64,000 nucleotides of DNA from Bog-159 sp963785255. GTDB taxonomy: Bacteria > Acidobacteriota > Terriglobia > Bryobacterales > Bryobacteraceae. Positions 1 to 9,338 of the stretch are shown piece by piece. Numbering within the stretch: position 1 is the stretch's first letter; the number at the start of each line of letters is the position of its first letter. The stretch covers positions 930,001 to 994,000 of the forward strand of contig CAWAUR010000002.1 in NCBI GenBank assembly GCA_963785255.1, read 5' to 3'. The position numbers were made by a program, and so were the translations under genes. Below the pieces are notes generated by a model. The model did no database searches. It saw only the letters and a program-made list of their open reading frames with translations, and was not told the origin of the DNA.

Positions 1-414
1 ACGAACGGATCCGGTGTGGCCACGGACGAGGAATTTTCATTGGTATATTCCATTTTCGAGGTCGCCGGATATGGTCCCGGCTCGGGCAACGGCGGCGCGA
101 TTTGGGCTTCCAAGGACAAGGACAACAATCCTTACGATGTCAGCACGAGGTACAGCATCGCCATCGATGGCGAAGAAATGCTGGCCCAGCGCATCGGCAA
201 GGGCTCGTATACCTGGACCATGAATGTGGAAGACACTTGGACCTCCAGCGCCGTAATCGTGACCGCGTATGGTAGTCCCGGCAACTACTGCACCACGGAT
301 TATTGGTCCAGCAGTTCCACGACGACGACCGTGTATGTCCACTGCTTCAGCGCGACCGGCGCACCGGCGGACACCCCCTTCACCGCTACATTCCAGTTGG
401 CTGGCGTTTCCTAA
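1..414 (+). CDS. C-terminal part of a hypothetical, probably secreted protein (5' end outside window)
   Basis: The reading frame is open from base 1 to a TAA at 412-414, so this is the 3' end of a gene that begins upstream; a GTG at 16 is a possible but unsupported start. The visible 137 residues are rich in Ser, Thr, Gly and aromatic residues, with a stretch of alternating Ser and Thr near residue 100 and few charged residues. That composition fits an exported beta-rich protein. I recognise no domain and no catalytic motif, and no function is assigned. Confidence 0.6.
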   Translation, partial: TNGSGVATDEEFSLVYSIFEVAGYGPGSGNGGAIWASKDKDNNPYDVSTRYSIAIDGEEMLAQRIGKGSYTWTMNVEDTWTSSAVIVTAYGSPGNYCTTDYWSSSSTTTTVYVHCFSATGAPADTPFTATFQLAGVS

Positions 415-1331
415 GCGGCGCGTAACTCTCGGGAAGGAAGGCCCGGCTCGAAGCCCCGCCGCCGGAGGGTAGCGCCCGGCAGCGGCTTTGTCTTGTGAGA
501 CTCAGTCATTTCGCGGCGGCCACCCGAATGCGCCCGCTCTCCTGGTGGCCGCTTTGCCGGTCAAGGAAGCGGGAGAAACTTTAAACCGGCAAACCAACTG
601 TGTCACGTGCTGGATTATCGCATTTTTAATACCAGGCTCAGCGAAGCCCGAAGATTGGGGTCCTCGGTCATCGAGCGCTTCTGATGCAGCGCAACATAAT
701 AGTACATACCCGCACACTCAGGCGTGGCGCGCGGCCAAACTCACTGTGCGACGCAAGGCTTCTAGACGTCCATCCAGGGATTCCCCGACGGGCGGAAGCT
801 CCTCCAAGGATGTCGCCAGTTCCGTGAAGGACAGCGTGAATCCCGTGTGTGAGATATCACGCTGGCGGCCCTGTTGCTGCAAAACGTCCTTGATCGGACG
901 GGCCGATGGTGCAAAAGTTAGACTGTATGACCCGGTGCGCGTCAATGCCAAAGCCCGCGGCGGAAGGCTTAGACCAAATCATTGAAAGAGCGTTGGACGA
1001 GGCCCAGCCCGGAGCTCGAACCCGCGACATCGCGGAGGCCACCGTCGATCGGTGCAATTCGTCGCTGGGACCGCAAGCTCGGGAGTGGGCTATTGAAGAT
1101 CTGATGCTGCTGCTGCGTCGGAGGCGTGCGCAACGAAGGCGGCGAGGCAAAAGGGCACTGACGCGTAGCGCCAACTCCTTGGCATGCTAAGAACTCAGGT
1201 GAACCAAGAGCCCCCCCGCCCTCCCCTGTTAACAACCACCCTCTGTCGCTGGCGGCCCGCTACCGATATCCTAAGGCCGGCTTGGCCTCGCACTATTTCG
1301 CGACGAAGATAAGTTCGCCACGACGAAGACC
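415..1331. other. Gap with no convincing gene, apart from one weak small ORF
   Basis: Between the first gene and the inverted repeat at 1332 there is no ORF with clear coding character except the weak candidate at 906-1190. A minus-strand frame at 718-951 is moderately protein-like but overlaps that candidate and has no ribosome binding site or recognisable domain. No RNA gene or strong promoter was seen. Confidence 0.5.
906..1190 (+). CDS. Possible small hypothetical protein (weak)
   Basis: This 94-residue frame looks more protein-like than its surroundings. An acidic amphipathic stretch (about residues 18-62, containing IIERALDEA and EWAIEDLML) leads into a very Arg-rich tail (LLLRRRRAQRRRRGK). 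There is no clear ribosome binding site and the start at 906 is arbitrary; an ATG at 924 or 936 would serve equally. It overlaps a minus-strand candidate at 718-951. It could be the relic of a larger gene. Reported only because the helical half is hard to get by chance. Confidence 0.25.
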   Translation: MVQKLDCMTRCASMPKPAAEGLDQIIERALDEAQPGARTRDIAEATVDRCNSSLGPQAREWAIEDLMLLLRRRRAQRRRRGKRALTRSANSLAC

Positions 1332-1445
1332 AATTGGAGGGCGGCCAATCCTGGCCGCAGCCGGCTAAAAGCCGTCCCCCGAGGGGACCCCAGGGCAGGA
1401 TTGCCCGCCCTCCAATTAGCCAGCCTGCGTCTTCAACGGAGCGTT
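1332..1445. repeat. Imperfect inverted repeat plus a dispersed repeat tail
   Basis: Arms of about 23 bases (starting AATTGGAGGGCGG at 1332; mirrored by CCGCCCTCCAATT ending at 1417) surround a loop that itself contains a CCCC/GGGG pairing. Directly after the right arm, 1412-1445 matches the reverse complement of 19955-19988 with about one mismatch in 33 bases. It is a composite intergenic repeat in a gap with no strong gene. Confidence 0.75.
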
Positions 1446-1731
1446 CGCGTAATATCCGCCTGGCAGCGCCACTGCATCCCACCGCACCGTGCGGAGAGAT
1501 TTAAGATCTCCAACGATCCGAAGTTCGAAGGAAAAGGTGCAGGACGTGGCGCCGCAGCGGGCAGACGCAGCGGTCTGGGGTCTTTCGTACTGAGGAACCG
1601 CGGACGTCTTCTAAGTCTATGGCAACGCCGCGACCGGCTGCGGTTTCGAGCGGCTGGGGGATCTCGCCGCGAACTTGCGCCGTTCGTGAAATGTTCCGCG
1701 GTTTCGGCGCACTATGCACAGTGGAGGATTT

Positions 1732-3393
1732 ATGAAATTCGCCGGCTTCTCGCTCGCCTTGGCGGGCATTTTTGCAAGCAGTGCGCTGGGGCAGGCGCCC
1801 ACCGTCAACACCGACGGCACGGGCGTCATGAACGCTCTCAGCTTTGAAAGATCATGGGCGCCCAATTACGGTATCGCACGCGGTTCGTACTTCGTCGTCT
1901 ACGGCACGAATTTCGCGTCGACGGCCGCCTATGCGAGCCTGCCATTGCAAACCACACTGGGCGGCGTCAGTGTCAGCGTGACGGTGAACGGCACGACCAC
2001 GCAAGCACTGATGTCTTTCGCAAACTCCACCCAGATCAACGCGGTGCTTCCGTCGGCGGCTCCGGCGGGCACGGGCACGTTCACGGTGACCACCAGCGCC
2101 GGCACCAGCGACGCCTCTCCGATCGTAGTTGTGGATAGCGCCTTTGGTTTACTGACGTGGAACTACGGTTCCGGCGCGGCCAAGGGCTTCGACGCCAGCA
2201 TCGACGCCAGCAATCCCTACATCCTGTTCGGGTGTTCCACTTGTCCGGCGGTCAACCCGGGCGACATTCTGGAGCTATACGGAACGGGGCTGGGTCCGGT
2301 GTAGGGCGACGCCACCGGGGTGTCCGTGACCCCTACAGCTCAGGTTTATATCGGAGGCATGCCGGCCAGCGTGCAATACTCAGGACGGTCCTCGTATATC
2401 GGTGAGGACCAGATCAACGTGGTGGTTCCCGCGGGAGTTTCCGGCTGCTATGTCGATATTGCGGTAGTGACCGGCAATTTCGTGAGTGACTTCGGCACTT
2501 TGGCGGTGGCGCCCAAAGGCACCCGCACCTGCACCGACAGTTCCACTCCGCTTTCCGCGTCCATCCTGAACGGCATCACCCAAAATGGCAGTTTCACGAT
2601 AGGCGACGTTTCCGTGGGTCAGGTGACTACGCCGGGGATCCTGGGAGTCGGCGGCGGCACCAGCGATAGTGGTTCCGCCAGCTTCATAAAATACACGGCT
2701 ATCAACACGGACGCTTATGCGGGAGCCTTCGCTTTTAGCTCGATCGGCAGTTGCAGCGTCTGGTCCTTCAGCGCGAACGCGAATTCGCAGAGCGCTCCCC
2801 AGCCCTTTCTAATTACCACCCTCAACGCCGGCCCGGACGTCAATATCACCGGCCCGGACGGCCTCATTGCCATGCCTCTCCAGAACCAGGGCGGCGTCCT
2901 GACTTACAATACTTCGCCGGGCGGCGCGTCCTTCATTCCGGCTTCCGGCGGCAGCTTTACATTCGCTAACGGCAGCGGCGGCCCGGACATAGGCGCTTTC
3001 AGTGTGCCACTCCAAATGGCGCCTCCGGCGACGTTTTCCAACGTCGCCAACCTTGCGACGATCACGCGGTCGAATGGGCTCACGGTGAACTGGACCGGCG
3101 GCGATCCTAACAGCACCGTCGATATTCTGGGCCTTTCGGTCGGTTCCGTAGGCGGCAGCAGCACCGACTTTGTGGGGGCCGTCTTCACCTGTCTGGCGCC
3201 GGCTTCGGCGGGCACGTTTACCGTGTCGCCAGCGGTGTTGCTTTCCCTGCCCGCGAGCGCCTCCGTCGAAGGCATTTCCTTTTCGACACTAACGCTGTCC
3301 AACGGCGCGTCCCAAACCTTTACCGCGACGGGCCTGGACTATGGGTTTGCGTCGGCGGGCGTCGCAAACACCATCACGGTGACTTACCAGTAG
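1732..3393 (+). pseudogene. TIGR03437-type secreted protein interrupted by an in-frame TAG
   Basis: One continuous frame of 554 codons is broken only by TAG at 2302-2304 (codon 191). The start is the ATG at 1732, with GGAGG at 1723-1727; the ATG at 1714 lies upstream of that site. The N-terminus is a clean signal peptide (MKFAGFSLALAGIFASSALG). The stop falls inside the TIGR03437 domain, a module frequent in Solibacter-type secreted proteins: LYGTGLGPV lies before it and QINVVVPAGVSGCY after it. A single CAG to TAG change would explain it. The C-terminal 350 residues are beta-rich. Either a recent pseudogene, a readthrough case, or an assembly error. Confidence 0.8.
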
Positions 3394-3539
3394 CCGGACT
3401 TGGCATCATCGGCAGTATAGCCTGTAAATTAGGCCCGTATAGTCGCCGGGCAGCCTGGTCGTCAGTCGTCATCCCCGAAGACCGCGCTGCCCGGGATGAC
3501 CCGGGACGGCATCCGGCTATAACCCAGGCCCTGACATCG

Positions 3540-4028
3540 TCAGAGTTTCGATGCCGCATCTCGCGCCAGCGTTTTCTCGAGGGTTTCGGTTTCGGCTTCG
3601 GAGAAACCTCCGACGCTGATCTCAAACACCGACTCGCCTTTCTTCACACAGAGTCGCTTGAGCATACCGCCGCTCTTTAAGAAGAGCGCATCGTCGCCAA
3701 TCCCTGCGACAGGCTTGCTGGTAATTCCTTCGAGGGCCGGTTTCTTAAGGTTGGCGAACCGGTCTGCGGGAGTCAGGCGCCCGATCGGGGCATAAAGATG
3801 GATCATGACGCGCTTGGTGTCACCCAAGGGCGCTGCGGCTGGTGGATTCCAGGTGCACAGAAGCCGGCCGCTGGGCGTTTCGCCGGAATGCGTGCCCGGG
3901 GCGACCTGCACGCCCAAAACCTCGCTGATCCGGACCTGTGTGAGCAGAGAACAGCCGTCGTCAGCCGACCATAATGGCAGCCTGAGGAACAGCCATCCGA
4001 GGATTACCGCGATCTTCATAGAGCACAT
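3540..4028 (-). CDS. Hypothetical secreted protein
   Basis: The product has an N-terminal hydrophobic segment (MKIAVILGWLFLRLPLWS) that reads as a signal peptide, and about 140 mature residues including two Cys (GCSLL and LLCTW), which could form a disulfide. The frame is open further upstream to 4067, but the ATG at 4028 has GGAAGG eight bases ahead; an ATG at 4019 is the alternative. The order of elements (an early Cys, a mid-domain LLCTW, then a GIGDDALF stretch) is loosely like DUF3558-type exported proteins, but I would not assign it. The next gene upstream on the same strand ends about 45 bases away, so the two may be co-transcribed. Confidence 0.7.
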   Translation of the reverse strand: MCSMKIAVILGWLFLRLPLWSADDGCSLLTQVRISEVLGVQVAPGTHSGETPSGRLLCTWNPPAAAPLGDTKRVMIHLYAPIGRLTPADRFANLKKPALEGITSKPVAGIGDDALFLKSGGMLKRLCVKKGESVFEISVGGFSEAETETLEKTLARDAASKL

Positions 4029-4073
4029 AGGAACAACCTTCCGAATCGGCAAAACGGACATTTGCACTGAAGC

Positions 4074-4745
4074 TTACGTCCCCAAACCCAGGCAAGTAAT
4101 ATCGGCCGGCGGCGCTCCGATGGGGATCGCCTTGAATGACGTCACCGCCCAGCTATTTCCACCGATGGCGCTGTCGGTCTGGAAGATGAAGTCCATGAGG
4201 GTGATGTCGCCGAAGTTAGCGCCGGATGTGGCGCCGCCCGGCGTGAAGTACTCGAACGGAAAGTCGATGGTAAACGAAGTGATGCGGGGGTCGATGTTAC
4301 ATCCGGTCTGGCTATAGAGCGTGCCGGTCCAGACTACCAGATTGAAGTTCACGCTCAGATCGCTGCCGTCGAAAGTCAGGCGAAAGCGGTCATATTGCCC
4401 CGACAGGTTGAGATTCAGCGGCGCGGTTGAACCGTAAAAAACATCGAGCCTTGGACCGACTTTGTAGCCGGCGCTCTGGATCAGGGCGGCAGGAGTGGTC
4501 TTGGTTGCGGGACGAACCTCAAAAGAGCCCGGTTGGGCAAATGGATTGGATGCGCCGCATGGGCTGGTTGAGCAAACCAGAAACTCGGTCTGGCGGCTGC
4601 TCCCCATCATGCTGCCCGACTGTGTATTGGTGTCGGAGCCAGACTTCAGGGTCTTTTCATATTTACCGGTCTTGAAGTTATCGATGACCAGTTGGGCCAA
4701 GGCCAACTCGGGGACGAGCAGAAATGCGATGCAGATAAGCTTCAT
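4074..4745 (-). CDS. Hypothetical secreted beta-rich protein
   Basis: The start is the ATG at 4745, with AAAGGAG upstream; the frame extends to 4808 but without a site. The signal peptide is MKLICIAFLLVPELALA, followed by LVIDNFKTGKYEK, a pattern seen in exported proteins with a jelly-roll-like domain. The mature part is rich in Ser, Thr, Gly, Phe and Tyr and has four Cys (CSTSPCG, GCNID, ITCLG). No enzyme motif is visible. It probably forms a transcription unit with the smaller secreted protein downstream at 3540-4028. Confidence 0.75.
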   Translation of the reverse strand: MKLICIAFLLVPELALAQLVIDNFKTGKYEKTLKSGSDTNTQSGSMMGSSRQTEFLVCSTSPCGASNPFAQPGSFEVRPATKTTPAALIQSAGYKVGPRLDVFYGSTAPLNLNLSGQYDRFRLTFDGSDLSVNFNLVVWTGTLYSQTGCNIDPRITSFTIDFPFEYFTPGGATSGANFGDITLMDFIFQTDSAIGGNSWAVTSFKAIPIGAPPADITCLGLGT

Positions 4746-4808
4746 CAGACTCTCCTTTGAGCGATCTACACACTGCTCGATCTTACGGGCCGCCGCAGTC
4801 ACGGTCAA

Positions 4809-5259
4809 ATGATCGTTGTCTGACCTGCATCTGACCTGTTAAGTCACTGCCTTCCTTAGCGATACAGCGGGTTATGACACCCGCCACCACCGGCGAGTCG
4901 GATAGGATGACGGATTCAATCGATCGCCAGTCGGAGGCTCTCCGCGGGAATTGGCCCAAGGCCACCATTTTAGGATCTGCGTCGCGCGCGAGCCGACCTT
5001 ACACAGGGCCAGGAATGGTGATGCATGGCGATAGGCCAAAACGACAGTAAACACATGCACGGTCAGCCTTCGATCACGGCCAACTGGGATATCGATAGCC
5101 GGTTACCGTAGAAGGCCCCTGGCCGCCAAATTCGCGCATGCTCGCCGAAGGTTGCGCACGGCGGAGCACGACGTCCCATTCTACCGGCCCGGGGTCCCGG
5201 CGCCACTGATGGCGGCCAGGAACTCAAGCGCGTAGAAGAGGCGGAGCGCCCTACTAGGG
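4809..5259. other. Intergenic region with a gene relic
   Basis: Upstream of the ABC-F gene there is no intact gene. The stretch carries a short relic of the secreted-protein family represented at 9916-11298 (see separate entry) and otherwise nothing I can name. Confidence 0.6.
4873..4942 (-). pseudogene. Short relic related to the secreted protein at 9916-11298
   Basis: Read on the minus strand, the frame gives WRSIESVILSDSPVVAGV. The intact gene at 9916-11298 encodes WRSVNN, then nine residues, then VILSDSPVVAGI. At DNA level, CCGCCACCACCGGCGAGTC near 4880 is repeated at 10321. No further homologous protein is visible on either side, so this is an isolated fragment of a paralogue. Confidence 0.6.
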
Positions 5260-5265
5260 TATCCT
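5260..5265 (+). promoter_or_regulatory. Candidate -10 element directly before the ABC-F gene
   Basis: TATCCT ends seven bases before the ATG at 5273, which would place transcription start at the start codon. No Shine-Dalgarno sequence precedes the gene and no good -35 is visible. Confidence 0.35.
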
Positions 5266-5272
5266 GAAACTG

Positions 5273-7081
5273 ATGCCCGCGCCGCTACTCTCCGTGATGG
5301 GCGCCGGTAAGTCGTTCGGCGCAGCTCCCCTGTTTTCGGGCATCGCCTTGCACATTTCCGAAGGCGAGCGGCTGGGCTTGATCGGTCCCAATGGCGCTGG
5401 AAAATCCACGCTGCTGAAAATCATGGCGGGAATGATCGAGCCCGATACCGGGGCGCGCACGGTGCGCAAACAGGCCCGTATCGGATTCGTGCCGCAGGAG
5501 CCGCAATTTACCGCGGGAATGACCGTAGGCCGCGTGCTGCACGAAGCGCTGCCCGCGCAGGGCATGGAGGATGAGGAACGCGCCGCAGCGGTGAATATCG
5601 CGCTCGGCCGCGCCGGATTTACCGGCGGCGGCGCTCCGGTGGAAACCCTCTCCGGCGGATGGAAGCGCCGCCTCTCCATCGCCCGCGAATTGATCCGCAA
5701 TCCCGATCTGCTGCTGCTCGACGAGCCCACTAACCATCTGGATCTCGATGGTATTCTGTGGCTCGAGAAACTGCTGCGCGCCGCGCCGTTCGCCGCCGTG
5801 GTGGTGAGCCATGATCGCTATTTCCTGGAAAATGCGGTGAACGGCGTGGCGGAAATCAATCGCGCCTATCCCGACGGCCTGTTTCGCACGACGGGCGATT
5901 ACGCCGATTTTCTCGAGAAGCGCGAAGCGTTTCTCGAAGCCCAGTCCGGGCAGCAGGCCGCGCTCGCCAACAACGTGCGTCGCGAAGTGGAATGGCTGCG
6001 GCGCGGTCCCAAGGCGCGCACCGGAAAATCACGCGCCCGCATCGATGCCGCGCACGAGCTGATGGACGAACTCGCCGATGTGACCGCGCGCAATACCAGG
6101 GCCACCACCCGTATCGATTTCACCGCCTCCGGCCGCGCCACCCGCAAACTGATCCGCGCCGAGGGCATTTCCATGAGCCTGGGCGGCCGCCGGTTATTTC
6201 GCGATCTGAGCTTCTCGATCTCGCCTGGCATGCGGCTGGGCTTGGCCGGCCCCAATGGCAGCGGCAAGACCACCCTGCTGCGCGTACTGAACGGCGAAAT
6301 CCAACCGGACACCGGAGTCATCGAACGCGCCGATGGTTTGCGGATCGTCTATTTCGATCAGGGCCGGGAACAGCTCGACCCCGCGGCGCCGCTTCGCGAG
6401 GGACTGGGCGCGCACGGCGACAGCGTCATCTATCGCGATCGCGCGATCCACATCGCCGGTTGGGCCAAGCGCTTTCTGTTCCGCCCGGATCAATTGGACA
6501 CGCCCCTGGGCCGCTTCTCCGGTGGCGAGCGCGCGCGCATCGTCATCGCGGGCCTGATGCTGCAGCCGGCCGACGTGCTGCTGCTCGACGAACCGACCAA
6601 CGACCTCGATATTCCCACGCTCGAAGTCCTCGAAGACAGCCTGATGGATTTCCCGGGCGCGCTGTTGCTGGTCACTCACGATCGCTATATGCTCGATCGC
6701 GTTTCGCGAGGCGTGCTGGGGCTCGATGGCGAGGGCGGTGCGCAGATTTTCGCGGACTATTCGCAGTGGGAGCAAGCTCGCGCCACAAAACCATCGCCCG
6801 CGGAGACCGATGCGCCGGCCCGTCTCGCAGCGCCCGCGCCCGCCACTCCGCGCAAGAAGCTCGGTTATCTCGACGCCCGCGAATGGGAGCGGATGGAGCA
6901 GAAGATTCTCGACGCCGAGCAGGCCCTCGAAGCGGCGCGCGCCGCCTTCGAGGCTCGCGAAGTGGTTTCCGATCCCCTCGCCTTGCAGCAGCGCTATGCG
7001 GAGATGCAGGCGGCGGAAGCCGAAGTCGACAAGCTCTATGCGCGCTGGGCCGAACTGGAGGCGAAAGTCCAGGTACCATAG
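5273..7081 (+). CDS. uup: ABC-F family ATP-binding protein, Uup-like
   Basis: A soluble tandem ATPase of 602 residues with no membrane segments. Domain 1 has Walker A GPNGAGKST (about 38-46), signature LSGGWKRRLSIA and Walker B LLLLDEPTNHLDL. Domain 2 has GPNGSGKTT (about 325), FSGGERARIVIA and LLLLDEPTNDLDI, with the switch His in VTHDR. A linker rich in Arg and Lys lies between them (about 210-280), and the last 70 residues form a charged helix typical of the Uup coiled coil, which binds DNA or ribosomes. ABC-F proteins act on the ribosome or, for Uup, in replication and transposon-excision phenotypes. It stands alone. No Shine-Dalgarno sequence is present, and a -10-like element abuts the start. 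Family membership is secure; the Uup subgroup is inferred from the C-terminal helix. Confidence 0.93.
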   Translation: MPAPLLSVMGAGKSFGAAPLFSGIALHISEGERLGLIGPNGAGKSTLLKIMAGMIEPDTGARTVRKQARIGFVPQEPQFTAGMTVGRVLHEALPAQGMEDEERAAAVNIALGRAGFTGGGAPVETLSGGWKRRLSIARELIRNPDLLLLDEPTNHLDLDGILWLEKLLRAAPFAAVVVSHDRYFLENAVNGVAEINRAYPDGLFRTTGDYADFLEKREAFLEAQSGQQAALANNVRREVEWLRRGPKARTGKSRARIDAAHELMDELADVTARNTRATTRIDFTASGRATRKLIRAEGISMSLGGRRLFRDLSFSISPGMRLGLAGPNGSGKTTLLRVLNGEIQPDTGVIERADGLRIVYFDQGREQLDPAAPLREGLGAHGDSVIYRDRAIHIAGWAKRFLFRPDQLDTPLGRFSGGERARIVIAGLMLQPADVLLLDEPTNDLDIPTLEVLEDSLMDFPGALLLVTHDRYMLDRVSRGVLGLDGEGGAQIFADYSQWEQARATKPSPAETDAPARLAAPAPATPRKKLGYLDAREWERMEQKILDAEQALEAARAAFEAREVVSDPLALQQRYAEMQAAEAEVDKLYARWAELEAKVQVP

Positions 7082-7436
7082 GGAGTCACACGGCAATGGC
7101 GAACCCGCCGGCGGAGATGCGTGCCGCGCGAAAACCAAAGTGGTCTGTGGGGTCGGCGATATTGTGGGAACGCGCCTCAATCGCTTTCCGCGGGCTCGGC
7201 ACGCGACCACAACTGCTTCGGTGTGTCTTTCACCATCTGAAAGAGTTAAATCATTCCGCTTTATCCGGGTACGGGAAAACAACAGGGGGCGTCAGCACGC
7301 TCAGCCGTGCATCGCGGCTATCGCGGATATGTACGTCCTGTTATCCGTGTTCCCGCGCGGCTCGCTCGCTTACTCATCGCTTATAGCCATTGCCCCCAGG
7401 AAGCGTGGCTTCCAGACCAAGGTTTTTTGGAATGAA
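7082..7436. other. Intergenic region, no gene seen
   Basis: Downstream of the ABC-F gene. Long plus-strand frames here are continuations of out-of-frame shadows of that gene. The segment 7243-7326 is one copy of a dispersed repeat. Confidence 0.6.
7243..7326 (+). repeat. Dispersed repeat, copy 1
   Basis: From GAGTTAAATCAT through AACAGGGGGCGT to CAGCCGTGCAT and TCGCGG, this segment matches 9774-9858 in the same orientation, with about three-quarters of bases identical by eye and one or two small gaps. Both copies lie in gene-free DNA. Confidence 0.65.
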
Positions 7437-7613
7437 ACCTTTCGGATTTTTGCGTCTGAATTTTTCGAGGATTGCTGTGACCGGCCGGGCTGCTACGAGA
7501 CATTCGTGCGCCAGCGGCGAAGTCCCTTGCAACGCTTCTGCTCGCCCACGTGCCGGCATGCACCGGAGCGTGTCCAGGAGTGGGAGCGGCGTTGGAAACC
7601 GGCGCGGACTTAA
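7437..7613 (+). pseudogene. Fragment of a small cysteine-rich zinc-finger protein
   Basis: The frame ends with CCDRPGCYETF (from 7473), then RSPLQRFCSPTCRHA and ERVQEWERRW. The CxxxxC...FCSxxC arrangement followed by an Arg-rich helix resembles small zinc-binding proteins I associate with transposon-linked genes in Acidobacteriota and Planctomycetes. No start codon with a ribosome binding site exists in this frame, and the N-terminal part is not recognisable, so I read it as a remnant. That connection is from memory and not certain. Confidence 0.45.
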
Positions 7614-7904
7614 TCCGGAGATATTGATCCACTGGCGGAGCTTGCCTTACATTCAGCCTGTTAGCGGCCGATTACCGCGCCGCCGGTCCCCTCCGCTAAC
7701 ATGGTCCGCGTGGCCGGGGTTCCCCCAATTGGCCCAAGCATGCAGGAACGACCGGCGATCGGTTGACACCATGCCCCGATTCTAGCAAGGCGGAATGCGC
7801 TCGACGCTGCGGTGGACATGCTGTCCATGCTGTCATGGATGTCGTGGACCCAGCATTTTCTGCCGCGCATGTGGTCAGATATGCTAACCGACAAATATCC
7901 CGCG
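7614..7904. other. Intergenic region, nothing recognised
   Basis: No coding frame, RNA gene or clear repeat was seen between the zinc-finger fragment and the ribosome binding site of the GloVer gene. A TTGACA is present near 7762 but without a matching -10. Confidence 0.4.
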
Positions 7905-7916
7905 AGGAGGTCTACG

Positions 7917-9338
7917 ATGCGCTCAGCATGGAATTGTCGACGCTCCCGCCAAGCAGGAGTGAACCGCATCCTGTGTTTGGCATTAATTGGTTGGGGGGGC
8001 GTTGGGATCCTCAACGCCCAGACTAACCATCATTCCTGCAACGCCTCTCTATTGGCCCTGTGCCTGTTTGCGGCGCGAGGGGCATGCCCCGCCTCCCCGC
8101 CCGCGTACAGCGTCGTCTCTTATATGACTAGCCAAGATCAAGCCCCCATTGGCATAGCCGAGGGCCCCCCCGGTGTCTTCTTTGTCCAGGCATCTTCGTC
8201 CGTAATCTTATCCGTGACCACCCAGGGAACCACGACCATTCTGGCATCCTTCCCGAGTCAGTATGTCGTCGAGTCAGCCCCCGGCGCCACCGCATCGAAC
8301 GGCTTGCTTTACTCTTCAGTCGCGCAGACATCGAGCTCGGGTGGCTCCGCAAACGTGTTCTCCGTGGCCCCGACTGCGGGGAGCCAACAGACCTAACCTA
8401 CCCAAAGCCTCTCGCCGCAACTGGCGGGCAACCTCCCAAGCGGCCAGCTGTTCGGCCTCGTGTATAATTTTTCCAACGGCACCAACAACGTGGGGACCAG
8501 CGACCTCAGCGGCAACGTGACGAGCCTGTACCAGTTCCCCGGCACGGATCGCCCCGGCGGGCCAATCTATGGCGCCGACGGAAACTATTACGGCGTGTCC
8601 CAGCCCGGAGTGAGCGGCGCGACCGTCTACTTCTATAAGCTGACCCGATCGGGAACATTCACCAAGACGGCAACGCTCCCCTTTTCCGCGAGCTCGTACG
8701 TCGGAAACGGACTGCTGCTGCAAGGCACTGATGGCAATTTCTATGGCATCCAGTCGCCGGGCCTCGGCTGCCCTAGCAGCCAACACGGCGCAATCTATAA
8801 GCTGACGCCGAGCGGCCAGTCCACTATTTTGCACGACTTCGGAGTCTGCGAGAAGGCCGTCGTGAATTCGCTGATCCAAGCGAGCGATGGCAAACTGTAC
8901 GGCGCGATCCAAGGCAGCGGCACGATCTTCGGTCTGACCACCTCCGGCGCTTACAAGGTGTAGACGACCGGGAACGCGGGCCTGTGCACGTGCGTTCTAA
9001 CGCAGGGCAGCGACGGAATCATCTACGGCACGGCACTAGGAGGCGGACCGGGCGGATACGGCCTGATCTTCGCCTTAGACGTGGGCCTTCCCCTGCCCAA
9101 ACCGCAAGTCCGAGAGTTCACGCCCAAATCGGGCGCGATAGGGACACAGGTGCAGATCTGGGGCCACAATCTCCTGGACGCATCGGTTACCTTTAACGGG
9201 GTCCCCGCCACGTCGGTCTCCAACAGCGGCCCGAACTACGTTGTGGCAACGGTTCCGCCTGGCGCGACAACGGGACCCATCACTGTTAGCACCCCCGGCG
9301 GCACGTCCACAACGCGTGCGAGTTTCAAGGTGAGGTAA
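7917..9338 (+). pseudogene. GloVer-repeat / IPT-TIG secreted protein interrupted by two in-frame stops
   Basis: A single frame of 474 codons carries TAA at 8394-8396 (codon 160) and TAG at 8961-8963 (codon 349), with no frameshift. The start is the ATG at 7917 with AGGAGG at 7905-7910, followed by a hydrophobic segment. Repeats of the type DGNYYGV, DGNFYGI, DGKLYGA and DGIIYGT are the GloVer motif of cell-surface propeller-like proteins. The last 80 residues (TPKSGAIGTQVQIWG to GGTSTTRASFKV) are an IPT/TIG fold. Conserved sequence crosses both stops smoothly. CAA to TAA and CAG to TAG would explain them. Probably non-functional, unless the stops are read through. Confidence 0.8.

Noticed and set aside
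488..985. 165-codon plus-strand ORF
   Set aside because: Ser/Arg/Pro-rich with no fold-like pattern, no ribosome binding site, and overlapping another weak candidate.
5992..7386. 464-codon ORF overlapping the ABC-F gene in another frame
   Set aside because: Shadow of a GC-rich coding region; very Arg-rich, no ribosome binding site, no domain.
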